From: Flammula alnicola
Lineage: Eukaryota > Basidiomycota > Agaricomycetes > Agaricales > Strophariaceae
DNA: 64,000 nt
Assembly: GCA_015499995.1 (NCBI GenBank)
Contig: JADNRV010000011.1
Coordinates: forward strand, 372,001-436,000
Direction: 5' to 3'
Made by a program: the position numbers and the translations under genes. Positions 24,477 to 37,412 of the stretch are shown in pieces. Positions within the stretch are counted from its first letter, which is position 1; every line of letters starts with the position of its first letter. The notes beneath the pieces are model-generated. The model was given only the letters and a program-made list of their open reading frames with translations. It had not been told where the DNA came from and did not search any database.

Positions 24477-26485
24477 CTATTTCGTAAGGGTAAAGGAAGC
24501 CAAGGCTTCGTCGATTTCCGCTTTTGGTTGTTTGAAGAAAGGCCAACTTTTCGTATTTTTGCGAGCCTGTACAGCCATCAATGGAATACGACGGGGAGCA
24601 TGCCCGAGGACACTTACTTTCGGAGACCGGACCATGCGACAATAAAAGCCAGGCTGGCTGATACACCTGTCATCGCGTAGAAGCCATAAGGATGTTGTTC
24701 AAAGTGACTCAATAACTTGATCACAAGGTATAAATTACCGGAAGTTAGAATGAAGAGCACCACTGACGTTCATTCCGAATAAACCAGCTACCAGAGCTCC
24801 AGAACCAACGCCCAGGGTAGCAATAGACACCTAAGAAGGCTTAATTACTTTAGTTGAAATGGTGGAGCAGAGAAAACATGCCTGTAGGTCCAGTGCCAGG
24901 AGAGCGTTCCGATTGGAGTCTAATACAAGCTCTACAATTTCCTGCGTCGATTGGACGTTGTTCTATAGCATAGTATAAATGATTTGTCTACATGATTGGG
25001 GGAATCGATATGTTTACCTCAATATTCTCCGCTTCGTTGACGATTTCTTCTACTTGTTTGGAGAATGATTCGAGTAATACCTCGAGCTCTTCATGATCTT
25101 CTCGCTCAACGCCGTTTTTCTTATCACTAAGATACATGGCGTCCATATCCTCGTCTAGTAAAAAAAACATGAGCGATCGCCCGGAATACTCATTGAAACC
25201 GAGTACCTTGACTGAGAACTTCGTCTATGGCCTCTTCGACCTATATTGCCAACTTAAGTAAGATTCACTTTGATATAAGATGGAGAAAAAGATTACCAAT
25301 GTTGCTCTATTTTTGAAACTTGCTAACCTGCGTGAATAATGCAAGAGCCTTTTGAAACGATCATGGTCTATGTTGTCCTCCATTTCGGCCAGGAGACCTC
25401 CAACCAAATTTCGGATAAACACCATTTCAGCCTCCAAAGCGCTCAAAACAGAGAGAAGAATCGATTCAAGTGCGCTAGCATCGGAAGTGAGCTAAATCCC
25501 TCGGGAATAAAAGGAAAGCATCAAAATACCGAAACTCGTAAGGTGGGCCGGTGCCCTTTGCTTTCAGATTGTGCTGATAAGTAGGATTCAATGACGGTGC
25601 TCTGATTAGTGAAAAAGGCAACTGACTTCTAGATGATACAGGAACACTGAATGAAGTCTCGAATCCGCAGAACCGTAGGTGTCAAACAGAATCACAGCAT
25701 CCGCTTTGACAAGGGCGCGTATATGAAGAATGTTAACCTGGTGGATATATGGACGATCGAACACGACTGAGCAAACTTCTGAACACATACCAGGACGGCT
25801 TCTTTTCGAACGAGGATAGTGGGAACAAGATTTGGAATCCTGGAATCGATTTTCCGGAGGTCACGAGCCTGTCGAATTTGAATTTTCGTTAATCAGGAAC
25901 CTGCACCTAAACAATTCGCCCTCACATTCAACCGATGCTCTGCACTGAGATCTGATTTCTTGAATTGACCGGAGATTGTCTTAACATTGCCTATGAGCAT
26001 GTCATCTTCAGGGATGGTCCGTCCGTTTAGCAAATATTTCTACCTTCAGCATCGAGAACGGTGCCTAGATCCACGGTCAGCAGCAAAAGCGGAAGAGCAG
26101 CGGTGCACTCACAGCGCAGCATGAGATCGGTTGGCTGCCGACCTTTCATGACCTTGTCCAATATAGCAGCTCTTGCTACGTCTTGTTCATTGTCAGGGAG
26201 ATCTTCATTAAATTCTGTGGGTCGGGAATGCGACTTGAAAGACCACGAAATTTGTCGGGTATTCTTGGGCTGAGCCGGGGTTACGCAAAGAGAAATCGGA
26301 TGGGGTAATGAAATAGAAGGGATATCGAGGAGTCTCCGGTGCTTTAAGCGATGGTCTTGGGTGAAGTTTCGAGCTTTATGAACGTTTGCGAGACCAATTT
26401 GACATCGTAGATCGTGGGGGGTGGTCCTGTAGGCATTGTGTCCTGTTACATGACTTGCATAGTGTTTCCAGAAACCTCTATGCAT
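24477..26485 (-). CDS. MRS2: Mitochondrial magnesium channel, MRS2/CorA family
   Basis: CorA-superfamily magnesium transporter of the mitochondrial inner membrane. From 26485 down, a Arg/His-rich N-terminus lacking acidic residues looks like a mitochondrial targeting sequence. It is followed by KKSDLSAEHRLNARDLRKID, IPNLVPTILVRKEAVLV, ALVKADAVILFD, SALESILLSVLSALEAEM, DEDMDAMYLSDKK and the long helix EELEVLLESFSKQVEEIV. Membrane segment 1 is VSIATLGVGSGALVAGLFGMN, ending in the diagnostic Gly-Met-Asn pore motif (plus-strand near 24768). The second span is near 24630-24690. The C-terminus is basic (NTKSWPFFKQPKAEIDEAL), with the stop at 24477-24479. It has many short introns, the frame is intact, and the gene is divergent from the next one (about 700-bp shared upstream region). 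Confidence 0.92.
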
Positions 26486-27184
26486 GCGCAATGAATGAAA
26501 AGGATCCCACCCTGGCTTGACTCCCAGATTCAGCTTTGGACGGAGGACGTCAAAGCTCGGTGTAAAATATTGTGCAAGAGGCCGCGTGACTCTGTGTGTG
26601 ACTATTAGGTCATCATAAGTGTGACACGCTGAATTTAATGTTGACCCTGCTTAACCCCAGACTTCCTGGATCCCCACATTCGGATATGGAAAACATACCT
26701 CTTGGACACGGGCACATTCCCGGATTAAGGTTCCGCGACTCTCAGACTTGTAAGCTGCTTTTTGCCATCTAACTTACCCATGGACTTGGTTTACGAAACA
26801 TCGAAAATCTACAGGCGAACGGCACATTTTTTCCACAAGTTTATCAAGTCTAATCGAGATCTCGTCTAGGTTTTGTCTCCATCCCGAGATAGGCTTTCTG
26901 GCTTCCCGGTGTCCTTCATGCAGTTCAAACCTTTGGTTTGTGAAAAACGTTGCGACAACGTGCTGTCCTTTTCACCTGATCGGACATATCCGTGTTCGGC
27001 AAAGATGAAGGAGAAGATCAAGCATCTGCTGATATCATTCTGTGCGGGCTGGAGCCCTCTTTGCGGCCTTATTACATATCTTCAGATCACCCTTCGACTG
27101 CTACTTCAACTTCGGCGGCTGCGTGTCCTCATATTATGACCAGCACTTGACATTCGACCTATCCTCTCCTCTACTCCCACCACC
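26486..27184. other. Shared divergent upstream region of MRS2 and nucleotidyltransferase-like gene
   Basis: About 700 bases between two divergent start codons; no other gene seen. Confidence 0.5.
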
Positions 27185-27983
27185 ATGCACGAGACTCGCA
27201 GACTCTTGGAAGCAGCTACAGCTCTTTCTCTGCTTCTTAGAAATGCCGGAATACCCCATGCATTCTACGGCAGTGTACTTACAGCGGTCCTCGCCAACAG
27301 TCCATTGAGCGACGCAAGTATATTCCCTGTCAGCTGAAGCCTGCTTTTTCAACTCGCCGTACTTCAGGAGATTTTTTGCATTGTCGAAGGTGGCCAGAAC
27401 CAAGCTCATCCTTTTCGTAGAACACGAGATGCGGTGACAGGAAACGAGGACTTCACCATCACCCATTCTCCTTGGACGAACCGGTGGGTATTTTCCTCTC
27501 TCTTCATTCACCCATTACTTATTTTGCACAGGTTACATGTAACCTATCGACGTCTGATTCCGGCGATCGACGTAAGTGCAACACCTGTAAATGCCAGTCT
27601 GAGCGTCCGCCTGACCAAAAACCATTTATATTTTCAGATTGAGATATTACCAGCTGGAGAAACGGGCCCACGCCATCTTGACACGTCAACAGTCATGAAA
27701 GTTCAAGATGTTCCCTTCTTGACGGTATCGGAGTTCATCCGTGCCAAACTGAACACTTGGGTTATGTACGTTGTATTCAGCCCACATTGATAACGTTTTA
27801 ACCTTCCTTCTTGTCAGCCGTGGATCAGAGCGTGATGCCCAAGACATATCATATGTACTCATTCGCTATTGGAACCGAGTCGACATAAATCGAATTACTG
27901 AACAAGACATGAACCTCTTCGTGACGCGCAACGCATCGGCAGCGCCTGCTTGGGCAGCATTACGCAGGAAATATGGCATGTGA
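27185..27983 (+). CDS. Nucleotidyltransferase-like protein of unknown function
   Basis: The pattern fits a fungal family with a minimal nucleotidyltransferase-like fold: an N-terminal helix (RRLLEAATALSLLLRNAG), IPHAFYGSVLTAVLANSPLSD, EIFCIVEGGQ, NRLHVTYRRLIPAIDIEILPAG, VPFLTVSEFIRAKLNTWVIRG, ERDAQDISYVLIRYW and WAALRRKYGM. About 200 residues. The classical metal-binding Asp pair is not obvious, so catalytic activity is uncertain. The first intron is a GC-AG intron (27314-27367, donor GCAAGT), because only that splice restores SDEIFCIVEGG. Other introns follow NR, AID and WVI. It is divergent from MRS2. Confidence 0.78.
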
Positions 27984-30859
27984 TTCAAAAGTACGACGGT
28001 TATTTTCGTAATGGGTTGGTGGACCGACTATTGTATACTTCAAAAACGCTTTCGGTCAGATAATGATCTTGTCGGAAAGGGTAGGGGCAGGGAAACTCAC
28101 AAAAGCTGGCCTGCCTCAAAATATTATGTATCAATACACTTCTGTATCAATGTTCACCGAAAATTCAGCGCTCAAACATACGGACATGTCAACTTGATTC
28201 AATCGCCGCTCAACTTGAACACGATTGCAAATTGTGAAATTATAGTCGCTTGGTTATGATTGGTTGTCACCGCGCGTCACCACCGTGCCCAGGCGAAGAC
28301 GAACCCCATTTCTTTGGAGAAGTAGCTGAGAGTCGTGAGACACGACCGCCTGCTCTCATGGAGCGACTTGGAAGATGCTGCTCAAAATAGGATCGGCGCG
28401 CTAGTCCGCTTTAGTAGGCGACCTCACATTAACTCGAGCTCGCACCGTTGACCAACTGCACGCACCTTACCAGAAGCTAGCCAAACACGATGGCTACTAT
28501 TGTATATTACTCTCAGCCTTCAAAGGACCTAGAGAGATTCGGCTTGAGTGGATTTAATGAATGAGCTTGAAAATAGAGTAACCCCTCGATGCTAGGACTA
28601 AAACGGCGCATAGTGATGCTCAATCTATCCGGTACGTACCATATGCAGTCCCAGAGTCCTATCGATCAAACCGCTGCCTGAAGTGGCCTGACACTCCGTA
28701 TTCAGAGCTCCCATGTCGTCAGCTCTCGCCATCTCAAGACTGAGTGCCGGTAACCTCCGGATTGAGAGGAGAGAAGCTCTTGAGCATCTGAGATTCAACA
28801 CATTTTTCATTGTGTTTGAGCTCTCCAGAATTAGACGAGGTGACGTCGGAGAACATGACTGAAAAGGACGAGATGAATAGCGGGTTTCTAGAGTTGTGCT
28901 CTCTGGCGACTTTTATTCTTGGTCGCGGTAGCTGGGTGCAGTGGTCGTACGTAGGAGCACTGCCAACAGCGAGTGAATGTGAAGCGGTAGAAAAAATGGT
29001 GACATGTTGAACTAACTACCCCAAATCCCTTTGAATGGAAGACCTCGTGACATAAGTATCCATCATTGACTTTAAATTCCCATCTTGTAGGAAGTGGGGT
29101 ACTTAAGGAACGGGGGGTCATCCGAACCTGATGAACGTATATAATAATCCTTCATTGGCATGGACATTAATCAACTTACCTTTTACCAAACCAACGTCCA
29201 GATGTAGAGCGCCAGCCAGCCACTACAATGACCTAGTCTCTTGCCTCAGAAATCCAATAGAAAGTTCATCAATGGGGGAGGTTACATTGGTGGTACTAGT
29301 TTCAAATTGCTTCTAAAAAAAGAATGTGCTTGAGAATGGACGGGAGCTCGAGGCCTGAGTTCTACAGAAGCACTGATCTCTTGTGTGCTTATGCACCTAG
29401 TTGCGCAGTATGAGGATTTCATCAGTGCCCAAATTATGGATGGGTTCGGTAATCCCTCAGCGATGTACGAGCTCGCATCGTCAGTGGAATGACTGAAGAT
29501 CGGCAAATGCCACAGGACTATTTGAATCTTGGTAGCAATCCCATCTGTGATCGTTATCGAAAGGCTATCCAAGCGCCATGAAATAAACGCTAAAAGCTCC
29601 TCTGGTAAGGGACATTGTCATCTCTAACGTCGAATGGTTCGGAGCGGAAATAGTCCGAACCAGATGAGTCTGAACTATCTTGGGTACCTCTAATTGTGGA
29701 TCGGCGGTTATGTTATAGGGAACGAAATTGAGGATAAATATGTTTCCTGTGCGTGAGTTATTTGAGCTCATGTGAAGCAAGCGTGTATCCGTAGCACTCT
29801 GAGTCGGAGATGTTGTACGGGATCGGTAACTTCCGTACGGCGTTGTTCTAACTTTACGTATGTATGTCGATGCTTGCACAGCCTTGAACTCAAGCAAACA
29901 TGACTCGTTTTCACCAGCTTGCACAGCAGCTAAGGAAGACATGCTCGAGCTTGAGGCTTGAGCTAATACATGGATGCTCCCTATTATAAGGGGTGTTTGA
30001 TTTCGCACGCACCACCGAGGCACTCCTTACCTTTTGAGAAATCCCATGTGTAAGAGTCACGCGCGTCGTTCATGAAGACGAAACCGAGAGGTGCATAGCC
30101 ATATTAATGGTTCCATTCTTACTTACCGTTACACTCAATAAATCCACGACTTAAGGCTTTTCAGAAACCGGATTGGCCCGCCTGGCCAACAACTTCAATT
30201 CTCCGGCGTTATGTAGGAAGCCAAAGATATGAGCGAGGCAAAAAGATGATGTCTTTGTGCTCAGGCTGTCGTCTATATTTGATCCAAGGATCTGAGGTAT
30301 ATTCATTCGCACGAAACTGCGGTCCAGGAAGGGCGAAATATGCTCTGGTAGAATGTCCTGTGATTTACAGATGAAAGATAGGCCCACATGTACCGGTTAT
30401 GATCAAGTTATGATAAGAAACTGCAACGCTCTCGGTTGAGAAATGCGGGGAGGAGAACCCCCGCCTTCGGCGTTCTTCGACCGAACGCCGGAACGGGAGA
30501 GTGCCACATGAGCAAAATTTATTTGTATTTACCTGTATCTTCTGAATCAAGCAAGAACACCCACACCTACCAATTGAACGCAGTCGTCCGCGTCCATCGC
30601 GCGGCTTCGCGCCTCATCCCTTAATTCAATCTATAACCACTATCAGTGTCAATTGACTATCAAAAATAGCAATCAAATTATGTCACGATCCACCACCAGC
30701 CTGGGCGCCAATTTTTAAAGCTACGCACTAAATACACAGCGCTGACTCGGAGCCAGTCCTAGTACTACTAAGCCCTGTCCAGGATCCTAGCCTGAACGGA
30801 AGTTGAAAACTTGCATAAAATATGGCAGTATCAAGACGTTATATATTTTTCGGAAAGAA
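27984..30859. other. Gene-poor region
   Basis: About 2.9 kb. Several minus-strand open frames of 60-150 codons occur (for example 29565-30023 and 30151-30387). They do not join into a recognisable protein and are not called. A short GC-rich stretch (about 30450-30520) resembles hairpin-forming DNA. Degraded gene or transposon remnants are possible. Confidence 0.35.
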
Positions 30860-32299
30860 TTAATTGGGCGACTGAACATCTGATAGGAATCCTTTGGTCA
30901 CTCTGGAAACCATTTCCTCGCTTAGTCCAACGTAATTCGCAGGATCGCAGAGGTGCTCCAACTCTCCCTTCCCAATTCCAGATTTCTGGACTGCTTCATT
31001 CTCCAACAACCTATCGAGGAAGGATGCGCTAGGGTCGACTGCTGCTTCCCGACAAATGTCGTAGACTAGGTCGTGAGCCACTTGGCGACCTATCTTTCTC
31101 CCGAGGGCCATCATGACGGCTTCACTGACGACTGCTCCGTTCGTCAAGTCCAGATTCTTCTTCATAGCCTCGGGGTGAACTTCTATGCCTTGAAGGACGG
31201 ACAGAGTATGCATCAACGCTGCGTGCGTCAGCGTAGAAATTTGGGGTAGCACAATCCACTCGATCTCCCAAGGACCTGTGCTACGTTCATGGTCCTCGAC
31301 CATGGCATCGAATAGAGCGGCACTCAACTGTCTGACTGTGCTCGAAATGGCGGTAATGTATACACTCGATATAGGGTTTCTCTTCTGTGGCATGGTGCTG
31401 CTGGAGCCACGGTGAGGTGCGTATGGCTCCGATACCTCCCCAACCTCGGTTTGCATAAGGAGTTTGACGTCCAGTGCAAACTTTGCACAAGTACCTGACA
31501 CCAGAGCGAGGAAAGCACCAACTTCGGCGATGCGATCTCGTTCAGTATGCCACGCAATTTCTGGAACATTCAGCCCGAGCTCCTTAGCTAAATCCTCCTG
31601 AACTTGGAGAGCTAGTCCTGTGTCAGAGAGTGTCGCAAGGGTTCCTGCAGCACCCCCGAACTCCAAAACGAGAAGGCGTGGGAGCAACTCTGCGAGTCGT
31701 TGCTGATGTCTCTGGAAGGTGGCAAGCAAGCGTGCCATCTTAAAGCCGAAGGTCATAGGTACGGCCTGCTGTAAATTGGACCGCGCTGCCATGGGGGTAG
31801 ATGCATATCGAGATGCTAGATCTCGAAGGACTTTGACTATCTCCTCCAAGGCCTGTGACACGAGAAGGGTAGTATCACGTAGTTGGAGGACGGTAGCTGT
31901 ATCCGTAACATCCTTCATTCGTGACGATCAGGCAGGACATATATCATCTGATATAGGTAAACCAACCTGGGTTGTAGCACCCCAATGAGCCCACTCTCCC
32001 ATTCCCCCTTTGACTTCATTGACCGACCGAACGAGCTGCTTGACCACCGGTAGCACCGGGTAACCTATCCTCTTAGTTTCGACAGCTAGTTCGTCCATAT
32101 CGATAAAGTCAGGGCGGCATCTTGACTTGATAACCTCCCCAGCCTCGTTGGGGATGATTCCCAGGCGTGCCTGGACAAGAGCGAGAGCTGCTTCGAATTG
32201 GAGATAGTAACGAGTGCGCGTAGTATCAGACCAAATTTCAGAAGACTCTGGAGTTGAAAATATGTGCCGAAAGATGACTGAATCCGTAACGGAGGTCAT
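30860..32299 (-). CDS. Fumarase/aspartase-superfamily lyase, 3-carboxy-cis,cis-muconate cycloisomerase-like (PcaB type)
   Basis: Two exons (31967-32299 and 30860-31912, 54-nt intron in phase 0) give 461 residues. The superfamily signature GSSSTMPQKRNP lies near residues 278-290. Other conserved blocks are GGMGEWAHWGATTQ, LVLEFGGAAGTLATL, IAWHTERDRIAEVGAFLALV, LLMQTEVGEVSEP and a helical C-terminus. Block order and wording fit bacterial PcaB cycloisomerases of protocatechuate degradation better than adenylosuccinate lyases. Classical fungal carboxymuconate enzymes are unrelated beta-propellers. The actual substrate is uncertain. The start is the first ATG (MTSVTDSVIF). A bacterial origin by transfer is possible, although it now has an intron. 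Confidence 0.87.
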
Positions 32300-32865
32300 T
32301 TTATGGCCGTTCAATGGAAAGGATTCTCAGCTCAAGCTTCGAACTCGGCTTCAAGACTCGTCCCACGACGTGATGTTGCACCTGTGATAATACTAATCAG
32401 ATGATATCATACCTCACAGCTCAAGAATTCTCAAGAAAGATGCTATTTGAGGATTTGAACCGAGCGTGGAGTGATAAAACAGCTTATGTAACGAATAAGT
32501 CACCTGCGCGTAAAAAACAATCAACGAAAATACAGTCATTTCCAAGTAACGTACATTCGCCTTGCAATAATAATGGCCATTCACGTTCATGGACCCCGAA
32601 GATTTTTCGCTCAGTAGTAATAATAAATTCGATCAAGTCTTCAAGCTCACTTCCCCCTTCTCTCGCGTTCAAGTTCACAACAGAGAACGTATGTGTGAAA
32701 CCATAATCTTCAGCACAACCACGAAACGACCTTCAGCCAAACCTAAAATGTCATAAAATTCGAAGAACAAAAAGTAGAAAAATTAATGCAGTCCAGAGGA
32801 AAAGGAACGAAAGGTGGGGATATTGGGAGAACCTACAAAAATTGAGCAGGTGACGGACATAAATC
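32300..32865. other. Intergenic
   Basis: About 560 AT-rich bases between the lyase promoter and the calcineurin 3' end; no gene seen. Confidence 0.45.
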
Positions 32866-35489
<2,624 letters not shown>

Positions 35490-36008
35490 GGATGAGGACT
35501 TATTTTAGCGATATTGAGGGGGTTCAGGTAGATATCGGGGATCCGCGCAAATGCTAGTCGTGGTCGAGGAAAAGAAAGCCTGGTGTTTCGAGAATGGAGA
35601 TGTGAAGTAAGCGGTCGCCGGTGTGACAGCAGGAAGAACAAGGAAGATTGATTGAAGATTCAACTCAATTCACGTTTGTTCTCCGCGCCCAGTCAGATTT
35701 GATAAATCGCCTTGGCAGATGCAGATACTCTGAATCTTTGTGGGGCGATAAAAGAAAGAATCGTGGTTGTGCGAATTTAAAAGGCTCCTTTAGTTGTAAT
35801 ACTACAACGTCTATCAGCCCTCGTGACATTTATTATCGGATTGCCAGTACACGGATTCGGTTGACATAAACAGCCTCGTCAAGTTGGCACACACTGCATA
35901 CCTGTGTAGCATAATTATACTACATCGCCTTTTCGTATTCAACCTTTACAATACTCAGCACCGTCAATCACTTTTACAGTCATGGATTCCTGACATCGCA
36001 GCCCAATG
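35490..36008. other. Intergenic, calcineurin promoter and UNC-50 3' end
   Basis: About 520 bases; a CT/AG-rich stretch just upstream of the calcineurin start; no gene seen. Confidence 0.5.
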
Positions 36009-37160
36009 TCACCAAAAATAAGAGCGGAGGACGTGCTGAGCTACATTGAATCCAAGTAATGAAACGATGTAGGCTGTGAAGAGAGGTAGTAGAGGCGAGA
36101 GAAGCAGTTCTGAACGGATTAAGAAAGGAAGAGCTACATAGAGGGGTCAATTCGTCAAATACAGCGCTCTAGTCAGACAACAGCAACTCGCCATTCAGAC
36201 CGAGATATATCCCATAAGTGTATTGAGTAAAGCTGTATACGAATCTCGTTATTCTACGTCAAAGAAGTCATAAAGCATGCTTACGCGGCAAGGTAGAGTG
36301 TGTTGCCCACCCAGAGGCATACCCAATTATCTTTGAGGATTATCGGCAGAAGGAATAGCTGTGCAAGGTAAAGAGTGAGATATAGAGGGAAGAATGCGTT
36401 CGTATGGACGTCAAATGCGTATGCCCATTCGACTTGCGAGTCTGCTGGCGTGGAATGAGATGGGGGTGATAAAAGAAGGCGGTTTGCGGTAAACCTGAAA
36501 AGGAAATTTCAAGTCAAGGAAACCGACATGATTAGAAGAAAACGAACCATAGAATCGTGGCCACGACGATACCCGACAAAAGGAAATCCCGCAGGATCAT
36601 AGTGAGCGCGATAGATATAAATTGTCCAATATTGTACGCGTACACGACACCCCAGCCGATAGCGGATACTGCAAGCGTTCATTTAGCTATGTTCCATAGA
36701 GGAATAAAAAGTGACGCGTAAACACACCGCATAGACACGCTCCGATAAGAACTAGGATAGCTGGGTCGTCTCGAGCCCACGTATTTTTGGTTTCTGGAGG
36801 CTAAATGTGTAATTTGAACATAACGGTTAGGGTAGACAAAACATACGCTTATGAAAATAGACATTCCGGTATCTAGGCACATCTCTATCAGGTACTCTGC
36901 TTCCTATGAGCCTTGAACGTAGACGCTTACACTCTCCGAGGAGCAAGACACAGGTACGTCAACTGCCACGCAGCGAGCTCGAAGTCCTTGAGATTATTCA
37001 ATTATTAGAATTAGTCTCAACGTCAAGAAAATGTGCTCGCCATTTGTTGTAACCTGTGTAAACGCCTGAAGATAACAGGAAGTCGTAATGAGGTGTATGC
37101 GCGGCTCGAAGAGGCGTGGCCTTCCTCAGATGCATAGGACGCGCTTGTAGGAAGCATCAT
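36009..37160 (-). CDS. UNC-50 family Golgi membrane protein (Gmh1-like)
   Basis: UNC-50/Gmh1 proteins are multi-spanning Golgi proteins linked to ARF-GEF function and receptor trafficking. Spliced from 37160 down: LPVIFRRLHRLQQM, DFELAAWQLTYLCLAPRRVY, RNVYFHKQTKNTWARDDPAI, LVLIGACLC, a span SAIGWGVVYAYNIG, LRDFLLSGIVVATILWF, VEWAYAFDVHTNAFFPLYL, LAQLFLLPIIL, GNTLYLAA, YLGLNALPFLIRSELLL and FTAYIVSLLGFNVAQHVLR, ending SYFW at 36009. These are textbook family blocks. Two introns must be GC-AG to keep this protein: one after LQQM (donor GCGAGC, about 37040) and one inside LGLNA (donor GCGAGT, about 36210). It is divergent from the WW-domain gene, with 252 bp between start codons. Confidence 0.94.
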
Positions 37161-37412
37161 GTGAACATTGTATTCCTCGGTCGTCGAAATATGGCCAGCG
37201 TAAAGTCTCTAGGTGGTATCTTCAGAAGTGTATGTCGCCAGTAACGTGTCTGTAGCAAGCTTTTGTGCGTCAGAAACGTGATGGTGGTCAGTCTAATGGA
37301 AGGGCTGAGTTTTAACTATTTTGACGGAGCTCCAAACTACCTTCATAGAAAACAGAAAGGTGGGCACTGCCCTTTCCGACTTCCCTCTTGTGCCTCTCAC
37401 CCTTATTATCCT

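Noticed and set aside
28600..30400. Multi-exon minus-strand gene
   Set aside because: Several open frames exist, but no consistent splice set joins them and no conserved motif appears.
30420..30760. Possible LTR or primer-binding-site remnant (GC-rich hairpins, then CCTGGGCGCCAATTTTT)
   Set aside because: No matching second repeat, no polymerase coding nearby and no target duplication could be found.
32440..32470. tRNA-like T-arm (GATTTGAACCGAGCG, minus strand)
   Set aside because: The flanking bases do not form T or acceptor stems.
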